64,000 nt of DNA, taken from contig PABB01000068.1 in NCBI GenBank assembly GCA_002702655.1, positions 124,001 through 188,000 on the forward strand. The letters are read 5' to 3'. This DNA comes from Planctomycetaceae bacterium (GTDB lineage: Bacteria; Planctomycetota; Planctomycetia; Pirellulales; Lacipirellulaceae). Each line of letters starts with the position of its first letter. Position 1 is the first letter of the stretch. The position numbers were made by a program, and so were the translations under genes. Below are positions 27,811 through 36,943 of the stretch, one piece after another. The notes under the pieces were generated by a model. The model did no database searches, was not told the origin of the DNA, and saw only the letters and a program-made list of their open reading frames with translations.

Positions 27811-27870
27811 CCAAGTCCCAATGACCAAATGCCGGGTGGCCAGCCGCCAGAATTGGTCATTGGGACTTGG
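27811..27870. repeat. 18-nt inverted repeat between argB and argD
   Basis: CCAAGTCCCAATGACCAA (27811-27828) pairs perfectly with 27853-27870. Extra partial copies of CAATGACC/GGTCATTG flank it, so the unit is internally repeated. Confidence 0.8.
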
Positions 27871-27950
27871 TCATTGGGACTTCACGTAACTTGCCTGGGT
27901 TAATTCACCACCGGTTTCGTCGTGGCAATGCGTCTCTGACTCGGCGGCGC

Positions 27951-28859
27951 TCACACAGGTTCGGCCACGAGTTCGGTGCCGACGCCGCGGTTGGTGTAGA
28001 TTTCCAGCAGCAGCGAGTGGCGGATGCGGCCGTCAATGATGTGGATCTTGCGGACCCCCCGGTCGAGCGTCTCCAGACAGCCTTCGACCTTGGGGATCAT
28101 GCCCGCCTCGATGCTGCCGTCGGCGATCAACGCGCGGGCCGACTCGGCGGTCAGCGAGTGAATCAGCGACGCGGGGTCGTCTTTGTCCTTGCGGACGCCG
28201 TTCACGTCGCTCAAAAACACCAGCTTCTCGGCGCCCACGGCTTGGGCGACTGCGGTGGCGGCCGTGTCGGCGTTCACGTTCAGCCGCTCGCCGGCTTCGG
28301 TCTCGCACATCGAGGGAATCACCGGCACCTGCCCGGCGAAGGTGAGGTTGTCCAGCACCTCGCGATTCACGCGGGTCACGTGCCCCACGGCCCCCAAATC
28401 GATCGGTTCGCCGTTCTCGCCAGGCAGGGTCAGTCGCTCGCCGAACAACACGTTGTTGTCCGTGGGGCCGACGAAGTTGAGCGGCATGGCGCGGCCGCCG
28501 TAGTCTTCGATTCGCTGGGCTATCGACTCGTTGATCTCGCCGGCCAGCACGCGCTCGACGATTGCCAGGGTCGCCGGGTCGGTGTAGCGGCGGCCCTGGA
28601 TGAACCGCGGCTCGATCTTGGCCTCTTCCATCGCCTTGCTGATCGCCTTGCCGCCGCCGTGCACGACAATCGGCCGCATGCCGACGGTTTCCATGAACAC
28701 GATGTCGACCAGCAGGTGGCCCAGGGCGACGTCGTCCTCCATGATCGACCCGCCGAGCTTGATCACCGTGACTTTGTCGCGGAACCGGCGGATCCAGCCC
28801 ATCGCCTCGATCAGGACGTCGGCTTTCTCGATGGCAGCTTGGGGGACGGCGTGCGACAC
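27951..28859 (-). CDS. argB: Acetylglutamate kinase
   Basis: 302 residues; the start is GTG at 28859. It phosphorylates N-acetylglutamate with ATP. Amino-acid-kinase-fold motifs are VIKLGGS (Lys34), [13 protein letters not shown] (~66-76), NFVGPTDNN in place of the usual GLSG-type segment, [23 protein letters not shown] and [14 protein letters not shown]. The N-terminal ~28 residues form a helix of the kind seen in arginine-sensitive hexameric forms, so feedback inhibition by arginine is possible but inferred. It is the first gene of the arg cluster, divergent from the glmU-like gene. Confidence 0.95.
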   Translation of the reverse strand: MSHAVPQAAIEKADVLIEAMGWIRRFRDKVTVIKLGGSIMEDDVALGHLLVDIVFMETVGMRPIVVHGGGKAISKAMEEAKIEPRFIQGRRYTDPATLAIVERVLAGEINESIAQRIEDYGGRAMPLNFVGPTDNNVLFGERLTLPGENGEPIDLGAVGHVTRVNREVLDNLTFAGQVPVIPSMCETEAGERLNVNADTAATAVAQAVGAEKLVFLSDVNGVRKDKDDPASLIHSLTAESARALIADGSIEAGMIPKVEGCLETLDRGVRKIHIIDGRIRHSLLLEIYTNRGVGTELVAEPV

Positions 28860-29006
28860 GGCAGGACGGACTCGCGCTTGCGGGTGCGATCGGGAGAATC
28901 TCGTAGTTTAAGGCGTCGCGGCGGGCGGGGAAAGGAGGCGGGTGCGGCTGCGATGGGGCGGTTTGCGTGTTGGCGATCGAGACTTCGCCGCGGAGCTTGC
29001 TCCGCG

Positions 29007-29030
29007 AGCCCCGCCGCGAGCGGCGGGGCT
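29007..29030. repeat. Palindrome, AGCCCCGCCG/CGGCGGGGCT
   Basis: A 10-bp perfect stem with a CGAG loop in the argB/glmU divergent region. A variant (GCCCCGCCG...CGGCGGGC) occurs at about 34480-34497 after rplI, so this may be another small family (G). Confidence 0.65.
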
Positions 29031-29151
29031 AAATGTGCTGTGTTGATCGGCCTTTGTTTGCGCACGCCACTTGCCCCGGTGGTAGTCCGCGACATTGTCT
29101 GGCAAGATAATCGCTCGGCTGCATCCCCCACGCCTCACCGCTCCCCCATCC

Positions 29152-29916
29152 ATGCCTGACTCTCCCGCCCTGGCCATTGTTCTTGCCGCCGGCAAGGGCA
29201 CCCGGATGAAGTCGGACCTGCCCAAGGTGCTGGTCCCCGCGTGCGGCCGGCCGATGGTTCGCTACGTGATCGACGCCCTGCGGGCCGCGGGGGTCGGGCG
29301 GATCGTCGTGGTGGTCGGCTACCGCTCGGACCTGGTCCGCGAGGAGTTGGCCGACGAGCCGGGGGTCGAGTTTGCCGAGCAGACCGAGCAGTTGGGCACC
29401 GGCCACGCCGTGATGATGTGCCGCGAGCAACTCGCCGGGCACAGCGGCCCCGTGGTGATCGTCACGGGCGACTCGCCGCTGCTGCAGCCATCGTCGGTCG
29501 GCAAGCTGCTGGCCGAGACAACCGCCAAAGACGCGGCGTGCGTGCTGGGAACGATCGAGCGCGACGACCCCGACGGCTTCGGCCGCATCGTCCGCGACGA
29601 CCAGGGCCAGTTCACGGGAATCGTCGAGCAAAAGGACGCCACGCCCCAGCAACTCGCCATCCGCGAGGTCAACGCCAGCACGTACGTGTTCGACGCGCAG
29701 GCGCTGTTGGGGGCGCTGGATCAGCTGACCTCCGAAAACGCCCAGGGCGAGTACTACGTGACCGACTGCCCGGCGATCATGCTGGCCGAGGGGCGCACCG
29801 TGCTGGCGCTGCCGGCGCTGTCGCCGCAGGAATCGCTGAGCGTAAATCGCGTGGAAGACCTGCCGCCGGTGGAGGCGGCGCTTGTGGAACTTGGTTATGC
29901 TGGCAGGGGCGGGTGA
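29152..29916 (+). CDS. GlmU-type nucleotidyltransferase, uridylyltransferase domain only
   Basis: 254 residues. ATG 29152 is chosen since the Rossmann-like core starts at once: AIVLAAGKGTRMKSDLPKVL. Further signature parts are EQLGTGHAV, VTGDSPLL (metal/UDP site), GRIVRDDQGQFTGIVEQKDA and EVNASTYVFDA. Typical GlmU proteins are about 450 residues with a C-terminal left-handed beta-helix acetyltransferase; that half is absent, so the product should only transfer UMP to a hexosamine-1-phosphate (inferred: UDP-GlcNAc synthesis). The acetyltransferase must be encoded elsewhere. It lies just upstream of prs, the usual glmU-prs order. Confidence 0.9.
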   Translation: MPDSPALAIVLAAGKGTRMKSDLPKVLVPACGRPMVRYVIDALRAAGVGRIVVVVGYRSDLVREELADEPGVEFAEQTEQLGTGHAVMMCREQLAGHSGPVVIVTGDSPLLQPSSVGKLLAETTAKDAACVLGTIERDDPDGFGRIVRDDQGQFTGIVEQKDATPQQLAIREVNASTYVFDAQALLGALDQLTSENAQGEYYVTDCPAIMLAEGRTVLALPALSPQESLSVNRVEDLPPVEAALVELGYAGRGG

Positions 29917-30028
29917 TGATTCATCGAACACGGTTGCCAAGGGCGGCTTCCCACGCAGGTGAGCGGCCTGGCGGCCGCCGCTGAGTTGCCTCTGAAATTC
30001 TGACCACCGAGCTCTTGCCCTGTCCCCC

Positions 30029-30973
30029 ATGCACGACTTGAAACTCTTCAGCGGCAACGCCAACAAGGCCCTCAGCCAGCAGATCGCCGATTACCTGGGC
30101 GTGCCGCTGGGGCAGCTCACGTTGGGCAAATTCCCCGACGGCGAGATCTCCTGCAAAATCAACGAAGACATCCGCGGCCGCGACGTTTTCCTGCTGCAGC
30201 CGACCTGCCCGCCGGTGAACGACAACTTGATGCAGCTGCTGGTGCTGATCGACAGCTGCAAGCGGTCCAGCGCCGAGCGGATCACCGCCGTGATTCCGTA
30301 TTTCGGCTACGCCCGGCAGGATCGCAAGGACGAGGGGCGCGTGCCCATCACGGCCAAACTGGTGGCCAACATCATCACCCGCGCCGGCGCCGACCGGGTG
30401 CTGACGATGGACCTGCACGCCGCCCAGATTCAGGGCTTTTTCGACGTGCCGGTGGACCATCTCTACGCGGCGCCGGTGCTCAACAGCCACTTCACGGGAC
30501 TGAACATCTCGCAGGACGACTTGGTAATCGTCAGCCCCGACGAGGGCAGCATCAAACGCGCCTTGGGCCACGCCAAGCGGCTGGGGGGCAAGGTCGCGAT
30601 CATCGATAAGCGTCGGCTGAGCGCCGAGAAAACGGTTCAGGCCAACATCATCGGCGATCCGGTGAAGGGCAAAATTGCCCTGATGTTCGACGACATGATC
30701 AGCACGGCGGGCTCCATCCGTGGGGCGGCCCAGGTGCTGCACGACCAGGGGGTCGAGCAGATCCACGTCGGGACGACCCACGCCGTGCTGTGCGGCAAGG
30801 CGATGGACAACCTCCGCGAGGCGAAACTCGACAGCCTGGTCTGCACGAACTCGATCCCGCTGACCGACGAGCAGATGCTGCCGCAGACCCAGGTGCTGAG
30901 CGTCGCCCCGCTGCTGGGCGAGGCGATCAAGCGGATCCACCGCAACGAATCGGTCAGCGGGTTGTTCCGGTAG
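30029..30973 (+). CDS. prs: Ribose-phosphate pyrophosphokinase
   Basis: 314 residues, typical length. It makes PRPP from ribose 5-phosphate and ATP for nucleotide, His and Trp synthesis. Motifs are FPDGE (35-39), YARQDRK (94-100), DLHAAQIQGFF (128-138) and the PRPP-binding loop DDMISTAGS (221-229). The order glmU-like, prs, rplY/ctc, pth is widely conserved. It is followed by 440 bases containing repeats of families A and B, so rplY may have its own promoter. Confidence 0.97.
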   Translation: MHDLKLFSGNANKALSQQIADYLGVPLGQLTLGKFPDGEISCKINEDIRGRDVFLLQPTCPPVNDNLMQLLVLIDSCKRSSAERITAVIPYFGYARQDRKDEGRVPITAKLVANIITRAGADRVLTMDLHAAQIQGFFDVPVDHLYAAPVLNSHFTGLNISQDDLVIVSPDEGSIKRALGHAKRLGGKVAIIDKRRLSAEKTVQANIIGDPVKGKIALMFDDMISTAGSIRGAAQVLHDQGVEQIHVGTTHAVLCGKAMDNLREAKLDSLVCTNSIPLTDEQMLPQTQVLSVAPLLGEAIKRIHRNESVSGLFR

Positions 30974-30998
30974 AGCGGCCGGCCGTGGCGAAACCATT

Positions 30999-31075
30999 GG
31001 GGTGGCTGGGGACGACCGCAGGGAGCCTCCAGCGGCCACTTCTGGGCGCTTCGCTGCGTTGCGTCCCCGGCCTCC
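30999..31075. repeat. Family A element, copy 2
   Basis: It begins GGGGTGGCTGGGGACGACCG like copy 1 and ends with a degenerate inverse (GTCCCCGGCCTCC). It lies 25 bases after the prs stop. Confidence 0.8.
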
Positions 31076-31127
31076 CGCAGCAGAGCCCCCTGCCGAGAAA
31101 TCCCCGCGGGCTGCCAGCGGCTGATTT

Positions 31128-31150
31128 CACGGCTCACCGAGCCGTGGCAC
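31128..31150. repeat. Family B palindromic repeat, copy 4
   Basis: CACGGCTCACCGAGCCGTGG plus CAC, in the prs-rplY gap. Confidence 0.75.
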
Positions 31151-31412
31151 GCTTTGCTGGACGGCGCGAATCCGCCGTTTGGGCAAACTGCGCGCCCGGC
31201 GGGCAGATTTCGCCGCCAGCGGGCTTGAAACTCCCGCCGAATCGGGCAAAATCAGGGATTCGCCCGTCGCTGCGACTCCCGCCCACCGTGCGTGCCTTCC
31301 CAGGCGCCCCCGCTGGTGCGTCGGGCCGCTCGCGTCGCAGCCGGACCGCGGATGATCGCGGCGGCGACCGAAACACAGACCGAAACACCCCCAGGACGCT
31401 CCGAGTCCACCG

Positions 31413-32054
31413 ATGTCCACGACCGAAAAGCTCAACGTCACCAAGCGGGCCGCCACCGGCAAACTGAACAATCGCCGGCTGCGGACCACCGGTCGCTTGC
31501 CCGCCGTGCTGTACGGCCACAAGGAAGAACCGGTCAACCTGGAAATCGCCGCCGACGAGTTACGGGCGGTGCTGCGGCACGGCACGCACGTGGTCGATCT
31601 GCAGGGCGGCGCTAAAGGGCAGGCGCTGTTGCAGAACATCCAGTGGGACGTGTTCCAACAGCATCTGCTGCACGTGGACCTGCTGCGAGTGGACGCCACC
31701 GAGCGAATCACCGTCGAAGTGCCGATTCACACCAAGGGCGAGGCGCCGGGCGTGTTGGCCGGCGGCTTGCTGGAGCACGTGCTGCACGCGATCGAAATCG
31801 AGACCTCGCCTGCGAACATTCCCGAAGCGCTGCACGTGAACATCAACCAACTGGAGATCGGCGGCACGATCCGCGTCGAGGACATCATCGACATGCCCGA
31901 GGGCGCCAGCGCGACCATCGAGCCGATCCGCGTCGTGCTGAACTGCTCGCAGCCCACCGCCGAGCCGGAGCCGGAAGAGGAAGCAGCCGTCAGCAGTTCG
32001 GTCGAGCCGGAGGTCATTGGCGAGAAGGACGAGGAGGAGAGCAGCGAGGGTTAA
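31413..32054 (+). CDS. rplY: 50S ribosomal protein L25 (CTC form)
   Basis: 213 residues. The N-terminal beta-barrel (~1-95: KRAATGKLNNRRLRTTGRLPAVLYG) binds 5S rRNA; the C-terminal TL5/CTC domain (~96-185) includes HVDLLRVDATERITVEVPIH and INQLEIGGTIRVEDIIDMPEG. The last 35 residues are Glu-rich and disordered. The long two-domain form is the usual one outside enterobacteria. It is followed 78 bases later by pth. Confidence 0.95.
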   Translation: MSTTEKLNVTKRAATGKLNNRRLRTTGRLPAVLYGHKEEPVNLEIAADELRAVLRHGTHVVDLQGGAKGQALLQNIQWDVFQQHLLHVDLLRVDATERITVEVPIHTKGEAPGVLAGGLLEHVLHAIEIETSPANIPEALHVNINQLEIGGTIRVEDIIDMPEGASATIEPIRVVLNCSQPTAEPEPEEEAAVSSSVEPEVIGEKDEEESSEG

Positions 32055-32132
32055 TGGCGTCGCGGGCTCGCCGCACGGCCGCTGCGGTCGCGCGACGCCG
32101 GGCCGCCGCTGGAACAGCTCGCTCGCCCTGCC

Positions 32133-32705
32133 ATGAAACTCGTCGTGGGCCTGGGAAATCCGGGCAGAAAATACGAAGGAACCAGACACAACGTGGGCTT
32201 CGAGGTGCTGGATCGGCTAGCGGCCGAGACGGCCGCCGACCCGCCCCGCGAGAAGTTCAACGGAATCACGCGGCAATGCCGCTTGGGCGGCGAGTCGGCC
32301 CTGCTGCTCGCCCCGCATACGTACATGAATCTCAGCGGCAGCAGCGTGCTGGCGGCCGTTGATTTTTATAAGCTGGACATCGCCGAGGTGATGGTCGTCT
32401 GTGACGACTTCAACCTGCCGGTGGGCCGGCTGCGAATTCGCGCCACCGGCAGCGACGGCGGTCAGAAAGGACTGGCCGACATTGCCCGGCGGCTCGGTTC
32501 GACCGACTACGCCCGGCTGCGGATCGGTATCGGTCCGGTGCCGGATCGCTGGGACGCGGCGGACTTTGTCCTGGGCAAGTTCGCCGCCGCCGAGCGGACC
32601 GAAATGGACCTGCAGGTGGCCCGCGCGACCGACGCCGTGCGAACCTGGGCCGCAGACGGAGTCCACGAGGCGATGAGCCGCTACAACGGCGCGGCGACCG
32701 ATTAG
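32133..32705 (+). CDS. pth: Peptidyl-tRNA hydrolase
   Basis: 190 residues. It releases tRNA from prematurely dropped peptidyl-tRNA. By alignment to the E. coli enzyme, catalytic His20 corresponds to His19 (TRHNVGFE), Asp93 to Asp91, and Asn10 and Asn68 to Asn9 and Asn66. The GGHNGL loop is GGQKGL here, so the residue matching Asn114 is Lys112, a variant I have seen in other phyla. The gene lies between rplY and rpsF as in many bacteria. Confidence 0.95.
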   Translation: MKLVVGLGNPGRKYEGTRHNVGFEVLDRLAAETAADPPREKFNGITRQCRLGGESALLLAPHTYMNLSGSSVLAAVDFYKLDIAEVMVVCDDFNLPVGRLRIRATGSDGGQKGLADIARRLGSTDYARLRIGIGPVPDRWDAADFVLGKFAAAERTEMDLQVARATDAVRTWAADGVHEAMSRYNGAATD

Positions 32706-32832
32706 CGACAGACACACTCGGGACACTTACTCACATGGCGATGCCCCCGGCGACGGCCGGCGGCAAGCCCCCACAGCGGCGCCAGGCGTTGCGGCCGCAA
32801 CGCTTGGACCACGTTTTACGGAGCGACTTGCT

Positions 32833-33219
32833 TTGGCTGAGAACATTGGCGTTTACGAAGGGTTGTTCATCCTGGACTCCAACCGCTTTGCCCGCGACCA
32901 CGACAAGGTCTCCAAGGAGGTCGAGGGGCTGGTCGAGGCGGCTGGCGGCGTGGTGGAAGTGAGCCGCCTGTGGGAAGAGCGCCGGCTGGCCTACCCGATC
33001 AACGGGCAGCGGAAGGGTGCGTACTGGCTGATCTACTTCCGGGCCCCCACCAGCAAGATTTCCGAGCTGAGCCGCGCCTGCGAGATCAACGACACGATCC
33101 TGCGTCAGTTGTTCGTGCGGCTGCCGCATCAGTTGGTCGACGCGATCCTGGCTCACGCCAAGGGCGAAACGACCGAGGAAGAGCCGGCCGAAGAGGAACC
33201 GGTCGGCGCCGGGGCGTAG
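32833..33219 (+). CDS. rpsF: 30S ribosomal protein S6
   Basis: 128 residues with a TTG start supported by GGAG at 32820-32823. The ferredoxin-like S6 core is recognised from YEGLFILDSNRF, GGVVEVSRLWEERRLAYPING, GAYWLIYFRAP and NDTILRQLFVRL. A Glu-rich tail of about 20 residues follows. It binds 16S rRNA with S18; rpsR (S18) is missing here, where many bacteria have rpsF-ssb-rpsR-rplI. Confidence 0.94.
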   Translation: MAENIGVYEGLFILDSNRFARDHDKVSKEVEGLVEAAGGVVEVSRLWEERRLAYPINGQRKGAYWLIYFRAPTSKISELSRACEINDTILRQLFVRLPHQLVDAILAHAKGETTEEEPAEEEPVGAGA

Positions 33220-33351
33220 TGGTCCCCCGGCAGCCGCGGCACCACCCGAGAAAACCTTGCAACACCGGGCCTCGCCCGCTAACCTGAGGTAGCGCAACGG
33301 TACAAGCGTACACTTTGCCCGCCCTCCGGACTTGCCCGCAGAGTATCTCAC

Positions 33352-33813
33352 ATGGCTAGCTTCAATCGCGTCATCTTGGTCGGCAACCTGACCCGCGACC
33401 CCGAACTGCGCTACATCTCCAGCGGCACGGCCGTGTCGGAGATCGGCCTGGCCGTGAACGACCGCGTCAAGCGCGGCGACCAGTGGGTCGACGAAACCAC
33501 GTTTGTCGACGTCACGCTGTGGGCCCGCACGGCCGAGGTCGCCAACGAGTACCTCAGCAAGGGATCGCCCGTGCTGATCGAGGGTCGGTTGAAGCTCGAC
33601 CAGTGGGAAAAGGACGGCCAGAAACGCAGCAAGCTGCGAGTCGTCGGCGAAAAGATGCAGATGCTCGGCGGCCCTGGGGGCGGCTCGGGCGGTGGCAATC
33701 GCGGCTCGCGCGGCGGTTCGCAGTCCGCCGATTCCTACTCCAGCAGCGGCGGCGACGACGACTATAGCCAGCGCGCACCTGCCGGGCCCCCCGACGACGA
33801 GATCCCGTTCTAA
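33352..33813 (+). CDS. ssb: Single-stranded DNA-binding protein
   Basis: 153 residues. The OB fold covers ~1-108 ([59 protein letters not shown]). A Gly/Ser-rich linker leads to the acidic tip PPDDEIPF that recruits replication and repair proteins. It lies between rpsF and rplI, the classic arrangement. Confidence 0.96.
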   Translation: MASFNRVILVGNLTRDPELRYISSGTAVSEIGLAVNDRVKRGDQWVDETTFVDVTLWARTAEVANEYLSKGSPVLIEGRLKLDQWEKDGQKRSKLRVVGEKMQMLGGPGGGSGGGNRGSRGGSQSADSYSSSGGDDDYSQRAPAGPPDDEIPF

Positions 33814-33830
33814 GCACGAAACAACCCCGC

Positions 33831-33908
33831 GTGCCACGGCCCTGCGAGCCGTGCTGAATGACTCCAAATTTCAAACTTCCCCCCACACGGCCCACAGAGC
33901 CGTGGCAC
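33831..33908. repeat. Family B inverted pair, copies 5 and 6
   Basis: GTGCCACGGCCCTGCGAGCC at 33831 and an inverse copy at 33886-33908 (CACGGCCCACAGAGCCGTGG plus CAC) occupy almost the whole ssb-rplI gap. Confidence 0.82.
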
Positions 33909-33921
33909 TGGGCAGACGGCC

Positions 33922-34443
33922 ATGAAAACAAAGATCAAGCGTAAGATGAACACCGGATTCAAGCGGCTCCCCACTGGCCCGCACGGCGGCATCGAGCTGT
34001 TGCTGATCCACTCGGTGGAGAATCTCGGTAAGCAGGGCGAGGTGGTGGAAGTCCGCCGCGGCTACGCTCTCAACTACCTGCTGCCGCAGGGGCTGGCCAC
34101 CATCGCCACCGACCACCACAAGCGGATGGTCGACAAGCACAAGGTGAAGCTGCAAGAGCTGGAACGAGCCCAGCAGGCCAAGCTCCGCAAGGAAGCCGGC
34201 GAGATTGCCAAGCAGAGCGTCACCATCGAAGCCAACGCCACCGAGGACGGCCACCTGTACGGCAGCGTCGGCCCGGCCGAGATCGTCGCCGCGTTGGCCA
34301 AGAACGACGTGCACCTGCACGCCGACCAGATCCGTCTGGAAGGCCCGCTCAAGGAACTCGGCCTGTACACGGTCAAGTTCCGCCTGGCGAGCGAGGTGGA
34401 AGGCGAACTGAAGGTGTGGGTGGTCCCGCAGGTCGGCGCCTGA
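33922..34443 (+). CDS. rplI: 50S ribosomal protein L9 with N-terminal extension
   Basis: 173 residues. The normal L9 start corresponds to GIELLLIHSVENLGKQGEVVEV here, so about 22 basic residues (MKTKIKRKMNTGFKRL...) are added in front; an internal ATG 24 bases downstream (33946) could shorten this but not remove it. The L9 N-domain, connecting helix (HKRMVDKHKVKLQELERA...) and C-domain (LYGSVGPAEIVAALAKND) are complete. It binds 23S rRNA. The gene is next to ssb and dnaB as usual. Confidence 0.93.
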   Translation: MKTKIKRKMNTGFKRLPTGPHGGIELLLIHSVENLGKQGEVVEVRRGYALNYLLPQGLATIATDHHKRMVDKHKVKLQELERAQQAKLRKEAGEIAKQSVTIEANATEDGHLYGSVGPAEIVAALAKNDVHLHADQIRLEGPLKELGLYTVKFRLASEVEGELKVWVVPQVGA

Positions 34444-34694
34444 GGCTCATCCACGCGACGCCGCGATGCCATTTCGCCCCGCCGCTCGCGGCGGGCGCGA
34501 CAGGTTTTCCCGCACGCCGCGGGCGATCCTTGCTCCGGTCCTGACGCGATTTCTGGGCAATCGCCGTCGCCCGGCGCCAACCGCCTCGTCGCTGTATTGC
34601 GTCGCCTGCAAAGCTCGCCACAATCAGATTCCAGGATCGCCGCGGTCGCCGACGACCGCGGCGTTTCTTTTTTTGGAGCTTTCAGCGGAACGGC

Positions 34695-34785
34695 GGGTGG
34701 CTGGGGACGACCAGCAGGAGCCCCCAGTTGCCAGGCTGCCGCCGCCAAAGCGCTGGGGGCTCGCTTCGCTCGTCCCTAGCCACCC
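34695..34785. repeat. Family A element, copy 3
   Basis: It begins GGGTGGCTGGGGACGACC and ends CGTCCCTAGCCACCC, with inner CCCCCAG/CTGGGGG arms at a wider spacing. It fills the centre of the 390-base rplI-dnaB gap, which otherwise shows no gene. Confidence 0.82.
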
Positions 34786-34832
34786 AATGCAGAGAACGAA
34801 CTCCCCCCGGCGCACCCTGACGGAGCATGGTC

Positions 34833-36278
34833 ATGGCCGAGCGAAACGGACCGCGTAACGGATTTTCGGACAAGTCGCGCAACGGCGGCGAGAGCGGCGG
34901 CGACTCGTTCGCTCGGCAGCTGCCCAAAGCGCTCGAAGCGGAAAAGGCCGTGCTGGGCAGCATTCTGCTGCTGCCGGAAGTGTTCGACGAAGTGGCCCTG
35001 GTGCTGCACCAGGACGACTTCAGCGACGAGGCCAACCGCACGATCTTCTCCCACCTGCAGGAGATGCATAGCGCCGGCAAGCAGATCGACCTGATGCTGC
35101 TGGTCGAGCGGCTCCGCCACGCGGGCGTTTACGAGCAAATCGGCGGCGCGGCGTATCTGGCCGAGTTGGGCAAGCAGGTCCCCACCGCGGCCCACGCCGA
35201 GTACTACGGCAAGATCGTCGCCGACAAGGCGGTGCTGCGGTCGCTGATCCTGGCGGGAACCGACATCGTCGCCGCCGCCCACGCGACCGACGCCGACACC
35301 CGCGAAGTGCTTGCCAAGGCCGAAGAGCGGGTGTTCAGCATTCTCGACCAGCGCGGCGGAGCGACGCTCTCCTCGATTCGCGACGTGCTGCAGGAATCGC
35401 TCGACCGCATTGCCGCGCGGATGGATCAGCAACACGCCTACGGCGGCATCGAGACCGGCTTCGACGACTTCGACCAAATGACCGGCGGCCTGCAGGGCTC
35501 GGAACTGGTCATCCTGGCGGCCCGCCCCAGTATGGGCAAAACGGCGCTGGCGATGAACATGGCCGAGCACGTCGCCCTGCAACTGCGGCTGCCGGTGCTG
35601 TTTGTCAGCCTGGAAATGGCCGCCATCGAGCTGGGCGACCGTCTGCTGTGCAGCGTCGCGGGCGTCAACGGCCATCGGCTGCGCAACGGCACGATCACCA
35701 ACGACGAGCGCAAGAAACTGATCGAAGCGTCGGGCCAGCTCAGCGAGTCGCCGCTGTTCATCGACGATTCGCCCAGCCGCACGATGACCGAAATCGCGGC
35801 CCAGGCCCGCCGGCTGAAAAAGAAGCACGGCCTGTCGCTGGTGGTGATCGACTACTTGCAGCTGATCGAACCGGACAACGCCCGCGACCCGCGGCAGGAG
35901 CAGGTCTCGAAGATCGCCCGGCGGCTCAAGGGCATGGCGCGCGAGCTCGACGTGCCGGTGCTGTGCCTCGCGCAGCTCAACCGGCAGGTCGAAGCCAGCC
36001 GCGACAACAAACCGCAGTTGAGCAACTTGCGCGAGTCGGGCGCCATCGAACAGGACGCCGACGTGGTGATGTTCGTCCACCGCGACGAATACTACTGCAC
36101 GAACGAAGAGGATCGCGAGCGGGTGCGCGGCGAGGCCGACCTGCTGATCCGCAAACAGCGCAACGGCCCCACCGGCGACGTGAAATTAACGTGGGTGCAC
36201 GAGCTAACACGCTTCCGCAACTTCTCCCACAAGCCGTACAGCGAGTTCGAACCGGTCCCCGGCGACGGGGGGTTCTAA
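34833..36278 (+). CDS. dnaB: Replicative DNA helicase
   Basis: 481 residues from ATG 34833, chosen over an ATG 6 bases upstream because GGAG (34822-34825) has a 7-base spacing to it. The N-terminal DnaB domain (~30-135: LPKALEAEKAVLGSILL) is followed by the RecA-like domain with Walker A ARPSMGKTA (230-238), Walker B LSLVVIDYLQLI (335-346) and QLNRQVE... The arginine-finger region follows in DLLIRKQRNGPTG. It unwinds DNA at the fork. It closes the run glmU-like to dnaB. Confidence 0.96.
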   Translation: MAERNGPRNGFSDKSRNGGESGGDSFARQLPKALEAEKAVLGSILLLPEVFDEVALVLHQDDFSDEANRTIFSHLQEMHSAGKQIDLMLLVERLRHAGVYEQIGGAAYLAELGKQVPTAAHAEYYGKIVADKAVLRSLILAGTDIVAAAHATDADTREVLAKAEERVFSILDQRGGATLSSIRDVLQESLDRIAARMDQQHAYGGIETGFDDFDQMTGGLQGSELVILAARPSMGKTALAMNMAEHVALQLRLPVLFVSLEMAAIELGDRLLCSVAGVNGHRLRNGTITNDERKKLIEASGQLSESPLFIDDSPSRTMTEIAAQARRLKKKHGLSLVVIDYLQLIEPDNARDPRQEQVSKIARRLKGMARELDVPVLCLAQLNRQVEASRDNKPQLSNLRESGAIEQDADVVMFVHRDEYYCTNEEDRERVRGEADLLIRKQRNGPTGDVKLTWVHELTRFRNFSHKPYSEFEPVPGDGGF

Positions 36279-36518
36279 TCCAGGTCGCGCGCTCCGCGAA
36301 GATCTCACGCGGAGGCGCGAAGGCGCAGAGGCCTTCGCCAAGCGACCGCGTCATGCTCATGGAGATCCGCCGTAATGAACATGCGAGATACAATTCCGAC
36401 TTGCCGATCGAATATGACGACGACTTCAAGCCGCCGCACGTGCAGCAGTCTTCCAATCAACGCCCAGAGATAGGGCGAGCTTCACACAGGACGTCGTGAC
36501 CGCGTACGGAGTCATGTC

Positions 36519-36875
36519 GTGTTTATGCCGAGCATCGATTTCGCGGTGCAAGTAATTGAGGTCGTCTCAATTGGTCGTGTCGTGCGATTCCCATCTTGCG
36601 AGCCGCGTTTTCTCCAATTGGATGATCCCTACTACGAGCCTCTGTGCATGCTTCAAGAGGGCGGGCTGCACCGAAACGTGTATTGCGTGGACTCCGCCGA
36701 TCTACCTGTCTGGCGGATCAGCGACTTTGCCCAATTCGCTCCTGACCACGTCACTGGCATCGAGGGCAATGATCAGTTCGACGAGTGCATTGTCGCAACG
36801 ACCTTCCAAGGTCAGATATTGGAGGTCGATCTGAGGACCGGCCACGCAAGCCGAATAGGTTTCACGAAGGCATAG
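36519..36875 (+). CDS. Hypothetical protein
   Basis: 118 residues; GTG 36519 is supported by GGAG at 36508-36511 (7-base spacing). No family recognised. The sequence is acidic, without signal peptide, with a repeated 'CxxD' flavour (VYCVDSADLPVWRISDFAQF). Base composition is clearly less GC-rich than the neighbours, suggesting recent acquisition or weak selection. A possible 48-codon frame upstream (36353-36499) overlaps a repeat-like sequence and is not called. Confidence 0.5.
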   Translation: MFMPSIDFAVQVIEVVSIGRVVRFPSCEPRFLQLDDPYYEPLCMLQEGGLHRNVYCVDSADLPVWRISDFAQFAPDHVTGIEGNDQFDECIVATTFQGQILEVDLRTGHASRIGFTKA

Positions 36876-36943
36876 CGAAACAACGCCAACGGCGTCGCAC
36901 CTTGAAGCCCCGGTTTGCCGCGCCAGCGGCTACCCGGGGTCCG

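Noticed and set aside
34833-36278. An intein or insertion in dnaB
   Set aside because: The Walker A and B regions are continuous and the total length is normal.
36353-36499. A 48-codon frame after dnaB
   Set aside because: It overlaps repeat-like DNA, has no ribosome site and no recognisable sequence.
36876-36943. CCCCGG/CCGGGG pairing after the ECF41 sigma gene as a terminator
   Set aside because: The stem is short with a 20-base loop and no T-run follows.
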